Source: Trichomonas vaginalis G3 | Lineage: Eukaryota > Parabasalia > Trichomonadida > Trichomonadidae | Assembly: GCF_026262505.1 (NCBI RefSeq) | Contig: NC_067206.1 | Location: 27,853,896-27,917,895, forward strand | DNA: 64,000 bases | Reading direction: 5' to 3' | Shown here: positions 1 through 10,052 of the stretch, piece after piece | Layout of the letters: every line of letters starts with the position of its first letter | Numbering within the stretch: position 1 is the stretch's first letter | Position numbers and translations under genes: made by a program | The notes under the pieces: model-generated | Seen by the model: only the letters and a program-made list of their open reading frames with translations | The model's database searches: none | Told to the model about the DNA's origin: nothing

Positions 1-2302
1 ACAATCAGCTTTTTTGTTCTCTACAGCTATGAAAAATTTAACAAAAAGTGACAAAATTGATGTTGAAATTTTCAAATCTTTCTTGGAGATTTCTGTACAG
101 CCATTGATATTCTGTGAACTGATATTGAACAGCGGAAGTTACAGAAAATTATTCTTGAAAACTTTGACAAACGGTTTGAGCGGTTTTAGCAATTATTCAG
201 AGATTTTACAGACAATTTCTATTTTGTTAGTTAACTGTTTTTCAAATTACCAGAAAAACATCAGTGTCCAAATCGCTTCTATTTTAATTGAATCTCTGAA
301 CATGGTCAATTTAAATACTTTGCAAAAGGAAGACAATATCTTGAGTTTGTTGTATTACTTGATATCGAAATCATCTAGTAATTCATTGAAGAATAATAAT
401 TATTCACTGTTTATCAACGTTTGTCACTTTTTATTGAAAAATAACCGTCAAAAACAGAACACAAAGAAAATACAAAAAGGAATATTAGAGTTTATTCTTA
501 ATTTGAATACTGTTAAACCAAAAGACAAAACAGAAGAGATTTCCAATTTGTTTTATCATTTGATGACAAAAGAAATATTGGAAATCAATTTGCCATTATT
601 TGCAAATGTATTTTCTTCAATAATTACAACTTATTCTCCTCAAATTTTCTTCATTAATTTGCCGCCTTTGGCAAAAATTTTGTTTTCATTGTTAAAAATT
701 GTCATAAAAAGTGACATGAACGATGAAAAAGCCGGATATTTGTCTATGCCGTTTGTTTTACTTTTCGAAATGGATGACGAAAAATCTTCATCAACTAATA
801 GAGCAAAAGTGACAGCAATGAGAGCTTTGTCACTTTTATCAATTGAAGATTTCATTGATCCAAAAATTATTTTGTTTTTCGAAGTTATGTCTACGAAATC
901 GAAAAATATATCGTTAATTGACTTCACTTCACTTTACAGGAAACTCAGGGAAAACAGTTTTTGTTTACTCGAGGATATAAATAGTTTTGACAAAAACTGT
1001 GAACTTTTACTTCAAAGATTGTTTTTGTTCAAAAATTGTCCAGATATGCAGCTCCAAATTTTGTCGGAAATCGCAGAAAAGAATTTGAAAAATGATAACA
1101 AAATTGAATACATCACTTCACTTTTCATGAAATGTTCTTTAATTTTGGAATATGGTTGTTTACTTGGCCAAATTCCAAATGTTTTTGGTACTTTGCATTG
1201 TTTGTCACTTTTTAACAACATTTGTCATATTTCGAAAGATTTAGAATGTTCAAAAGAGATTTGTGATGATTTACCAAAAGTTCCATGTTATTGTTCTTCT
1301 GTTGATTTCACTCAGCTTGGATTACAAGGAATTTTAAATCAAATTGTTAATTTTTGCAAAGAAAACAATTTGCAAAGTTATAGTTTTGTTTTTGCTGATT
1401 TTCTTTTGCCGCTTCTTGAATATTCCAGAGCTTGGGGTGAATGCAAACAATCTATATTTACTCTGTCGGATTTGTTTGACGGTTATTCCAAACAAATTTT
1501 GAATGATGACGATAAAATGTCAGAAAAATATTTCAGGGTAAATTTCATAGGAGATCCCTTCAGGGAAGAAAAAGACAAATCTTTTGTTTATCATTCGAAT
1601 CGTTTGACAACTGTATTTTCTTTGGCGAGAACTTTGATTGAACAATATACTTTGTTGCTTAATTGTCCGATTTCTTTGTTCCAGGCGTCAATTGCTAAAA
1701 GAGAATCTTCTGTAGGATTTATAGATGTAATTCAATTGACACCAAAAAGAAATAATAGACAAAAAAGTGACATTTTTAATCATCATACACAATTTTATTA
1801 TGATACTCCTTTTGTTCCTGGCTCAACGAACTTTGTTGGATCGATTGAAACACAATGGATAAGGAGAACAATAATAACTGTTGAAAACTGTTTGCCGTCA
1901 GTTTTGAGAAGGTCTTTTGTTGATCCGAAACTCACAAAAAATGTTGATTACGAGCCAATCAGAGTTTCATATAAAAAACTGAGAGAAAAAACTGAAGAAC
2001 TGGAAAATTCAATTTCCAACAAAAATCTTCAAAAAATCGAACAAAAACTCAGAAGTATTTTATGTGAGAATCGTTCAGAAGGTCCAGAAAAGGTTGCAGA
2101 GCTGTTTATGAACATAGATAACCCAAAGAAACAGAAATTAGTTAAAGAATTAACTAATTTACTAATTTCAATAGAGAAAGGTTTGAAGTTCGTAAACAAA
2201 AATTGTAAGCTGACACCAGAAAATGAAGTAATGCAGGCAGAGTTTGAGAATGGATTTGAATTATTAAAATCCAAATTAGAAACATACGGTATTCGTTTAT
2301 AA
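1..2302 (+). CDS. DOCK-family RhoGEF, DHR-2 C-terminal part (5' end outside window)
   Basis: The frame is open to the left window edge, so the gene begins upstream; about 765 codons are visible. The first about 330 residues are a Leu/Ile/Asn-rich helical region of ARM/HEAT character, as DOCK proteins have before DHR-2. The last about 170 residues carry DHR-2 hallmarks: an FYYDTPF motif near residue 592, then a T(Q)W(I)RRTI segment, 'CLPSVLRRSFV', a 'YEPIRVSYKKLREKT' helix, 'EGPEKVAELFM' and a Lys-rich helix before the stop. These match the family pattern (YDTPF, KRT, P-x(3)-R, P-I-E-x-A-I, GP-x-E-V-A). DOCK proteins use DHR-2 to exchange GDP for GTP on Rac/Cdc42 and so drive actin remodelling at the membrane. 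The family assignment is recognised from motifs; the GTPase partner is unknown. Seven copies of a 10-mer, AAAAGTGACA or its complement, lie inside the coding region (see findings). Confidence 0.8.
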   Translation, partial: QSAFLFSTAMKNLTKSDKIDVEIFKSFLEISVQPLIFCELILNSGSYRKLFLKTLTNGLSGFSNYSEILQTISILLVNCFSNYQKNISVQIASILIESLNMVNLNTLQKEDNILSLLYYLISKSSSNSLKNNNYSLFINVCHFLLKNNRQKQNTKKIQKGILEFILNLNTVKPKDKTEEISNLFYHLMTKEILEINLPLFANVFSSIITTYSPQIFFINLPPLAKILFSLLKIVIKSDMNDEKAGYLSMPFVLLFEMDDEKSSSTNRAKVTAMRALSLLSIEDFIDPKIILFFEVMSTKSKNISLIDFTSLYRKLRENSFCLLEDINSFDKNCELLLQRLFLFKNCPDMQLQILSEIAEKNLKNDNKIEYITSLFMKCSLILEYGCLLGQIPNVFGTLHCLSLFNNICHISKDLECSKEICDDLPKVPCYCSSVDFTQLGLQGILNQIVNFCKENNLQSYSFVFADFLLPLLEYSRAWGECKQSIFTLSDLFDGYSKQILNDDDKMSEKYFRVNFIGDPFREEKDKSFVYHSNRLTTVFSLARTLIEQYTLLLNCPISLFQASIAKRESSVGFIDVIQLTPKRNNRQKSDIFNHHTQFYYDTPFVPGSTNFVGSIETQWIRRTIITVENCLPSVLRRSFVDPKLTKNVDYEPIRVSYKKLREKTEELENSISNKNLQKIEQKLRSILCENRSEGPEKVAELFMNIDNPKKQKLVKELTNLLISIEKGLKFVNKNCKLTPENEVMQAEFENGFELLKSKLETYGIRL

Positions 2303-2617
2303 CTTATATTTTTTATTTAATATTTTTATGTTTGTTTGTAAAAGCTTGATTTTATTAATCGAACGAGTTTATCTCTTATGCAAAATATTTTTTTATTAAG
2401 AGAATTAGCCTCATCGTGATTATACATATTATATTTCAGAAATACATTCAATTCTTCTTATCTAGAATGTAATTACTTTAGAATAAATGAGGAATTTCTT
2501 CAATTGAGTTAATTAATCGAATAAGAAGAAAGAACTTATTAAAAAATCGAAAGTTTATCATAATCAACAAACATTTTTTACAAAAACATACAACAAAAAC
2601 GAAAATAAATAATATAA
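2303..2617. other. Convergent intergenic spacer
   Basis: This AT-rich spacer separates the 3' ends of the DOCK-like gene and the kinase, which converge. It must hold both cleavage/polyadenylation signals, but TAAA-type words are too common in this base composition to choose one. I see no gene or long repeat in it. Confidence 0.6.
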
Positions 2618-3664
2618 TTATTTGATTATATTAGGTAAATTAGTAGTTGTACCGTATATATTCGGGAGATCTTTGTCAAACATAGAGTTACAGCGTTTTG
2701 CGAGTCTGCGCTGATGTAATATTTGAAATCTTGGTCTTGCGCTTACAGTTGAAACGGAACCTTGGAATTTTTGTAATTGGTGATGTATATCTTTCTGTCC
2801 GGCTTGATTTAAGCTTCCTGTAATAGAAGCCGAATGAGGAACTGTTTTTGGCACTAATTTTGACGACTCGAATCCTTCCATGAAGTATTCGTCCCTTGCG
2901 ACTTCATCCATGGTAGGACGAAGGTTAGGTTCGTATTGAATCATATTACGTATCAAATATATCAATTTTGGATTAACTCTCGAAGGAAATGACACCTGAT
3001 CTATATCATCTTTCGAAACGACGTCGGATGACCACGGCAAACTTCCTGTTACGCAAAAATAAAACGTAACTCCCAAAGCGAAGACATCTGCAGCAAAAGG
3101 ATTATATGGGGCGTTAGAAAATATCTCCGGGGCAGCAAATATCGTAGATCCGCATTTGTCTGAAACGACTGCTTTCGCCGATAGTATCGAGGAGAGACCG
3201 AAATCTCCAATTTTTGGACGGCCGTAATCATCGAGGAATATATTTGATGGCTTAATATCGCGATGAGCAACGTAATTTGCGTGACAATAACTTACGGTTT
3301 TAACTAATACGGAAAGGATGTCGAATACGCGCTTTTCTGATAATGGAAATGTTTGAACTAGTTCCTGTAATGTTCCTGATGGACAATTTTCAAGAATCAT
3401 GACTAAGCAATTTTCCATGAAAAAGTAATTATAAATTCGAATAATACCTGGATCATCCAATGAAATAAGAGCTCGCAATTCTGTATCAACGACTTTTTCT
3501 CTCGACACGATCTGAGATGGATCGACTGATGTAACTTTTGCTGCAAATGTTTTGCAGTATTGAATACTCTCGACTTCGAACACAACGGAGTATGTGCCTC
3601 TGCCTATGACTTTCTTGAACAAATATTGGTTGTAAATAAATGGCTGGAATGTCTTAAAATCCAT
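2618..3664 (-). CDS. Serine/threonine protein kinase (CAMK-like)
   Basis: This 348-residue protein is a protein kinase domain with a short C-terminal tail. Visible motifs are the glycine loop GRGTYSVV (residues 21-28), the ATP-anchoring lysine in AAKV (K43), a glutamate in the following helix, the catalytic loop HRDIKPSN (134-141), DFG (154-156) and APE (178-180), so all catalytic residues are present. Domain IX-XI (D-x-F-A-L-G-V, 'LRPT') continues to about residue 265. The tail of about 80 residues is Ser/Gln/Arg-rich and has no recognised domain. The HRDIKPSN form and overall length fit the very large CAMK-like kinase set of trichomonads; the substrate is unknown. The start is the first ATG and leaves a normal short lead before the glycine loop. 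The gene converges with the DOCK-like gene. Confidence 0.93.
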   Translation of the reverse strand: MDFKTFQPFIYNQYLFKKVIGRGTYSVVFEVESIQYCKTFAAKVTSVDPSQIVSREKVVDTELRALISLDDPGIIRIYNYFFMENCLVMILENCPSGTLQELVQTFPLSEKRVFDILSVLVKTVSYCHANYVAHRDIKPSNIFLDDYGRPKIGDFGLSSILSAKAVVSDKCGSTIFAAPEIFSNAPYNPFAADVFALGVTFYFCVTGSLPWSSDVVSKDDIDQVSFPSRVNPKLIYLIRNMIQYEPNLRPTMDEVARDEYFMEGFESSKLVPKTVPHSASITGSLNQAGQKDIHHQLQKFQGSVSTVSARPRFQILHQRRLAKRCNSMFDKDLPNIYGTTTNLPNIIK

Positions 3665-3698
3665 AAACTAATTAATTCTGATTTATACGGTTTTATTT

Positions 3699-4221
3699 AA
3701 GGGAGGCTTCCGACCAGAAAGCCCTCTCAATTTTTTGTGATGTTTACACCAAAAGTGAGATTCGTTAAGCGTTTTTCTCGTTGAATATTGAGTTTCCCGG
3801 ATTTTAAGTTATTCATAAAGCTTCTCTATATTATACCCTATCTACTGATATGATTATTTTTGAAAAATCTCTTAAATCGACCTGCACTGAATTTTTTAGG
3901 GAAAATTCGAAATTTTATAGGCGTTTTCTGTAACGTTTTTTTACGGAATAAAATCCGAAAAATAATTTTTTGAAGAATCATTTGGGTAGAATACTTATCG
4001 AAAATTATATTTATTATAATTTTGGTCGATAAAAATAAGCGGATTCAAAACTGGCAAAAACCCTTTTGGCAATTTGTGGACGATTCCGAACCCCCTCATT
4101 TTTGAAATTTAATAAGAAAAATAGAATCTTTATTAAATATAGATTTTAAAAAACTTGGTTATAAATTACGAAATTTTCTCACTTGGGCTAAAAAGTGACA
4201 ATTTGGTCGGAAGCCACCCTT
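3699..4221. mobile_element. MITE-like element with about 18-bp inverted ends
   Basis: The left end AAGGGAGGCTTCCGACCA and the right end TGGTCGGAAGCCACCCTT are inverted copies with one difference, about 520 bp apart. The interior is AT-rich and has no long ORF, so it looks like a non-autonomous DNA transposon. The copy of AAAAGTGACA at 4191-4200 lies just inside the right end. I could not define a clean target duplication; the flanks are TA-rich. The family is unassigned. Confidence 0.6.
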
Positions 4222-4964
4222 AATAAAATTTGACACTTAATTATCAAATAGTGATAATGATTAATACGAGTTTTGCTAGCGATTTATGAAAAATATTCAT
4301 TTTGTTCGAGAAAGAAATTTGTTTTTTTGGACCGAATAAGTAATTTTATTGAATTTCAATACGACACATAGATTTTATTATTAGTAATAAATATAATGGT
4401 TTACTATTAACAAGGAACCTAAACTAATGAAAATTTGATTTCAAATATTGTATATGATTATCATAGATTACCAAAATATATTGCTATTTATGAGGATATA
4501 ATATTGATTATTAGTAAATCGTATAAATTTAATAAATATACCATGAATATTGAATGAATTTCTTGATTCATAGGGGTAAAACGCGCTTTTATATGATTTA
4601 GACAGAGAATTTATGAGATGTAAATAACACAATAAAGGTTTATATTGAATATTTTCTAAAAATAAATCGAAATTATAAAAAACAATACATTTATTCATTG
4701 AAACTACTTGGACAAATATGAAACAAGCATTCAGGCAATACTTTTGAGACTTCAACGCATCTGATAATTTTTATATAACTTCACCTCTTATGCTTAGAGT
4801 GGAGGTATTGAGATCGTATAAGTATAGATGAGCTCACATTCAGATATGATGTGTGAACTTCTGTTTTCACTGCAATTTTGAATCAGAATAAACTCAAAAC
4901 AAGAATAAAATGATATACTCACTCTCTAAATGTGTTCGAGATTTAAAGTTGTATGAATAAAACG

Positions 4965-5013
4965 ATTCATCTTTCGAAGCCTCCCATTTAATGAGAGACT
5001 TCGAAAGATGAAT
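4965..5013. repeat. Long hairpin with 15-bp perfect stem and 19-nt core
   Basis: The arms 4965-4979 (ATTCATCTTTCGAAG) and 4999-5013 are perfect complements. They enclose a 19-nt core, 4980-4998, that resembles CCTCTCATYAAATGAGAGA. The same core tops unrelated stems at 36393-36441 and 57399-57451. Function is unknown; it may be a structured RNA or a DNA cruciform. Confidence 0.75.
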
Positions 5014-5439
5014 GTATTCATGTAGATGAAATACTATATATGACCATGTGTGATACTAAAGATATCAAAATGTTCATTTTTAAGTGCAATAGAAGGGTTA
5101 TCTCTCGTAAAATCTCAATTTAAGGAAGATTTAGAAAGAACTCCTTTCCTGAGTAGATAGTGTGTGGTTTCTGTCTTTTGGTTGATCAGGAACTATGAAA
5201 TTAAGTCGGACAGAAAGAAGTTCTTTCCAAAACAGACTCCAAATGAGTTGTTCGAAAAGAACTTCCTTCTGTATATGGATAATTGTAGTTACCGCACTGA
5301 AGTATGTGATTGTGATGATGGAGTTCTCGATAAATCTAAAATCGGATTAAGATTAATTGAAAACTCAAGTAATTCTTTGAAATCTTGTGTTGTCTGGCAC
5401 TATAATAACCAAAGAATGAGAATATTATGTTGAATGATG

Positions 5440-5485
5440 AGTACGTGTGCTCGGCATTCGCCGAGCGAATTGAGTTTAACGTACT
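5440..5485. repeat. Nested hairpin
   Basis: An outer pair AGTACGT (5440-5446) and ACGTACT (5479-5485) encloses a GC-rich hairpin GCTCGGC-ATTC-GCCGAGC at 5449-5466. It is unusually GC-rich for this region. AAAAGTGACA follows 3 bp later. Function is unknown. Confidence 0.6.
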
Positions 5486-8012
5486 ATGAAAAGTGACAAA
5501 TTTGGGCTTTTTTTCCTAGGGTTATGATCTCTTCCTTTCTGCTCAATACGACAGAAATGAAAGAATGAATTTGTACTCCCTAATTGATTACTACAATCTG
5601 TATCTATCTTTAACATAGAATTAGCTGCATTGTGATTTATACTCCAGAATTATTCAATTTAAGATCAACCTCGTAAATTTTAATCATATTGCACCAATAC
5701 TCCTACGTTGAGATAAGAACATGATTATACATACCAAAGCCCCATATTAAAAATCAAAATTTAGCACCTCCATTATGCAACCACATTATTCGTCGCAAAT
5801 AAGTATATTTACGCATATTATGATGCATATTCACACAACTCGTATACATGAAAAGTTATTAAAATCAGACAAAATTATTGCAATAAGGAAAAAAAAAACA
5901 ACTTTATTATATATGTTAGTAATGAATTACAAATATTTCTACAAAGAATGCTCAATACTTCATATAATCTTCGAATATTTCTTATTACAAGTTAATACAT
6001 TTTGACTCGAACATGATAAACAAAAGCTGACACGCTGATTACTACATTTATGAAAATATAGTACGTTTCCATTCATCTGTTTACTTGTTTTTGTTGGAAT
6101 AAAATCATTTTTTTTTCTTTCATGAAATAAGAATTTTGCTGCGAAAGCAATATCTCTAACAATAATTAATACATTACGTCAACTCTGGAATGAGTATTTA
6201 TCAATATGATATCAAAATCAAAAATTAGTTGTTTTTTATGAGTAAAAACGATGTAAATTGATTATTTGACTAATTATCAAATACTTTGATTTTCCAAATT
6301 TTTTTCGAAATTGATTTTTTCATGTGAAAATTCAAATTGTTTAATTTCATTTTTGAAATTTTGAATTTTTTTTGGAATTTTGAGTTGATCAATTCAGCAG
6401 AATTGATAATGCTATTGCTTTAGGGCATACCACAAGGTGATGAATAAAAGGTGAACATTAACAAATTATTTTAAATCACAAATATCATCCTCATCAACTT
6501 TAATTCTAAAAAGAACTGTACTGAATTATGAAAATGCATGATTTACATTATTAAAATCTTTGAATGAAAATAGTACAAGATAAGTTTTTATTCATTTTTA
6601 ATTAGATTTAAACGAAAAACTACTCCATATTAAAATTTAAGTCGAGAAATCGTATTTTGTTCTTATTTGTTAGCATTTTGTAGACATTCTAATCTTGAAT
6701 TAATTTGTTACATGATATTATTAACAAATTTAACTGAAAAAATATGTTAATATGGAATAAACCATGATTATATAAGCTATCAATGCTATATATACATATG
6801 TAAAAGATTCATATTAACTCAATTAACAAAAATGATAGATTTTCATAAAGCTTCAATCTAGGTTCGTCCGAAAATTTTGATTTTTATATAGAAGACATAG
6901 TTTCATATACGTAATTAAATTTTCAAACAAATTTGATCATACCATTTATTAAGCAGGATAGTATATTAATTACTATCAGTATAAAATATAAAAATGATTA
7001 TATTTAATTATTGCATAATTTAGTCAAAGAGTTATAAGCCTCAAGTGATCGTTATCACCTTCAATGCACGTATACTTTATTGATTCATAGATATTTAATC
7101 TATGTTTGACATGTTGTTGTCGTCATTCGTTTTGTTCCCATTCTTCCTAAGTTAGAATTAGAGAATACACCATCCACATCATCTAATTTGGTCCTCAGCG
7201 ATAGATTGGTTCATTTTGGAGGAGTCCCATCAGACAGTTTTCGAGCACCAAATATCAAATTTTAATGTATACAAATCTTTAGTGATTTATCTCTTTTATG
7301 ATGAGTAAAAGGTTTCTGCTCATCAACATTTGATTTCCGACATATATGATTTCTAATTGCAATTATTTACTTTCTTTTTATAATCTAACTCTGTGACTCA
7401 TACCATAAATTAATTATTGGAAAGTGTCAATATGTTTGGCACAACGCATGGCGGAAGATACCAAACCATGCAGGGAATATGATACGTTTAAGATCTCCGA
7501 ACTTTTTTTCCAAAAATTTTCTATCGTTGCCCTACCTCTTTTGAGAATTTCGTCGTTTTAAAATAGCAAGGACAAATTAATAGATTGCTATAAAATCCAA
7601 ACTTTGAACTAAATTTTTGAGAGATTTTAAAATTGAGAATTAATGGCTCAATTGAGAAATTATATATATTAATAATGCATAATTCAATATTTCTATTATA
7701 AAGTAAAAATATTTCTGATGTTTCAATTAATTGAAATACGACAAATTAATATTTGTAATCCTAGTATTATGCCCAATTCGTTTCAATCGGGAAAAAATTG
7801 TGAATATATTTCTGACAATTATCACTTTTGATGAGAATTTAATTTTTGTTCAGATACATTTTAGTTATTGAATTAAAGATGTCTATATTCATATAGCCTA
7901 TTGGAAAAACTACAATTCGGATTATTTTCAACAAACTTTTTTTACATCACTTTCAACAATTTTTACAATATTTTTAATTCTTCTTCCATATATTGTAATT
8001 TTGATTTCCTAA

Positions 8013-9068
8013 TAAGGGTTTCGTTTTGCGAAAAAAACGTACAATACGCAATTTCGCTAAAAAAACATTTAGCTAGCAATTTCGACCTTTGACTCCACTC
8101 AAGACGTCACTTTTTTAATTTTGCGGTATCATATTTTTGGAAAATCTTTATGAATATTATATAAAAAGTCTCTTTAATATCTATATTTCATATTTTTATC
8201 GATTTTTAAAGTTTTTGCGAAAAGTATTCAATTATTTTTGCTATTTGGTCGGGTAAATGTCAGATTTGCGACATTTTCTGATATGATATTCAGATTCTAC
8301 GTTGATAATAATGCTTATAGAACCCTCTTGCTATTGTGTCAAAATTGCGAAACCGATAGCAAAAATATCTCGCAATATCAAAATTGAGATATTGAGTGAA
8401 TTATGCATTATAGAGATTAAAAATCTGATTTGTGAAAACATCTCATCAGTTTCTAGCTAATTCAAAAATCTTTACTATCTTATTCGATTAAAATGAAAAG
8501 GGAATAGTTTCATTATGCTTTAAATGACAGCCTTATAATATAATCATAGTTTTCGCTCAATATGCAGCATTTTTTTTCGAAATCTATGGTCAATATCCTA
8601 AATACTGATTGCTTTGCATTCATATCTCTTACATTTTCTATACCCACATCACTATTCATTGCTATTCCTATCTTTTTCATTTTTGTTTGTTTCTCATAAT
8701 TTCTCAAAAAACATGATAACTTGATATTTGTAAATATCATACTTTATAACGTAAATAAGAACTTGACCTATTAAGAAAAGCAGTAATGAAAAGAAAATCT
8801 GAAATTCATAAAAATTACAAGTTTCTGATGACAATTAGCTTAATTAAACCAGGTACAAGATTATATAATTGTATTTTCTATCCAATTATCCATATAATAT
8901 CTTATCCAGAAAAAATAACTTGATCAATACCAAATGATTTTTTAACTAGTAAATAAAGTATTTTCTTTACACACACATTGTATATCATAGTTTTTTTTTT
9001 TGGTTTCGCAAAACATCCAAAAACAAATATGCTATAAAAGTGACAATTTTAGCAAAACGAAACCCTTA
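8013..9068. mobile_element. MITE-like element, 1,056 bp, with 7-bp target duplication
   Basis: The ends are inverted copies of TAAGGGTTTCGTTTTGC (8013-8029 and the complement ending at 9068). The 7-mer TTCCTAA flanks both sides (8006-8012 and 9069-9075), as expected of a target-site duplication. No transposase-length ORF is present, so it is a non-autonomous DNA transposon. AAAAGTGACA lies at 9036-9045 inside the right end, the same relative place as in the element at 3699-4221. The TAAGGG/AAGGG tips suggest the two are related. The superfamily is not assigned. Confidence 0.72.
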
Positions 9069-9075
9069 TTCCTAA

Positions 9076-9593
9076 AGAATTGTTATTGAAATTTGACTGG
9101 CTTGATAGCAAAGTTGGCTGTTCGTCACCGAGAACAAAGAACTCGAATTATCATACAATGAGTATTGGAATCTTCACATTATAATTTAATAATTCAATTA
9201 TTTCTAGAATAACAAAATTTTCTGTTGTCTCATATATGTTCAAATATCTAATGAATTTATCATAGTTTTCTAGCAAAGCATAAAATCTCAGGATTTAGCA
9301 ATATTATCTCATATCATTTGATAAATTTTATTGAAAAATATGTTTTATATAAATTTATTTTGAAATAATATAATGGTTTGACATATCGTATTGATTAGGT
9401 TGCCTAAACTCCTCTATAGAGATAGTTATATAATAAGAAATATAGAACAATAAGTAAAAATATCTAAAGGCGGGCTCGTAGAATCGTATATGAAGGGTAG
9501 TATGATACTTAGCAAGCAGATGGCTTTTTAAGAAGTATGAAATGATAAAAATAAAAATGTTTACACTAAATATTTGATGTTGCTTGTGAAATG
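9076..9593. other. AT-rich intergenic region
   Basis: I see no gene, long repeat or structured element between the MITE-like element and the small secreted-protein gene. Confidence 0.5.
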
Positions 9594-9782
9594 TCACAAA
9601 GTGAATTCTTCAGCAGGATCCCAGTATTTTGGTTGAGGTTTTTCCTTTGGGCATGTTGTATCTGGACATTTATCACCTTCCTTCTTTAATTTTTCATAGT
9701 CTTCGAAGTTTGTCTTCTCATTGTCAGGTTTTTGAGGGCCGGCTGAGCCGACAAGCAAGGCAAAGATAAAGAAAAGAATCAT
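9594..9782 (-). CDS. Small putative secreted protein
   Basis: The 62-residue product begins MILFFIFALLVGSAG, a hydrophobic segment ending in small residues that looks like a cleavable signal peptide. The mature part of about 45 residues is polar (Lys, Glu, Pro) and has two cysteines in a D-x-C-x(4)-C arrangement. I chose the ATG at 9782 because it starts directly at the hydrophobic segment. An upstream in-frame ATG at 9818 would add a basic 12-residue lead and is possible. No family is recognised. If real, the product is likely secreted or surface-exposed. The gene lies downstream of the helicase gene on the same strand. The region 9783-10052 between them holds only a weak ORF on the other strand. 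Confidence 0.5.
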   Translation of the reverse strand: MILFFIFALLVGSAGPQKPDNEKTNFEDYEKLKKEGDKCPDTTCPKEKPQPKYWDPAEEFTL

Positions 9783-10052
9783 TATTTTTCTTTTGCCTTT
9801 ATGCGGCCAAACAAACACTATCGTTTATCATATGACTTTATTTCCCCAAGAACACCTTGCTTTGAAATCATATTCCGAAGGTGAATATTTTACACTTTGG
9901 ATGCAGTTAATTTATATCATTTATTCGAAATCGAAACGTTTCATTAAGTATGAGAATGTAATAGATGGATTTTTAGTTACATCAGCAAATGCTTAATGAA
10001 AGCAAAGCAGATTATTTACTAATATAACAAACAAAAATAAAAATAAGGAAAA

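Larger units (their letters stand above)
4222..8012. other. Long AT-rich intergenic region, no convincing gene
   Basis: About 3.8 kb between the two MITE-like elements. ORFs here are short (at most about 95 codons), compositionally like random AT-rich DNA, and none shows a known motif. The only structured parts are the hairpins at 4965-5013 and 5440-5485 and a copy of AAAAGTGACA at 5489-5498. The rest, including 5800-7900, shows only AT-rich low-complexity runs. Confidence 0.6.

Noticed and set aside
1-30. 3' splice site just before the ATG of the DOCK-like frame
   Set aside because: CTCTACAG is splice-like but lacks the ACTAACACACAG-type branch/acceptor of trichomonad introns, and the frame is open to the window edge.
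5164-5433. 89-codon ORF in the left intergenic region
   Set aside because: No recognised motif, no promoter signal, and its first part overlaps imperfect inverted repeats; it may be chance.
9793-9996. 67-codon + strand ORF between the small secreted gene and the helicase
   Set aside because: It overlaps the start of the secreted-protein gene and shows no family features.
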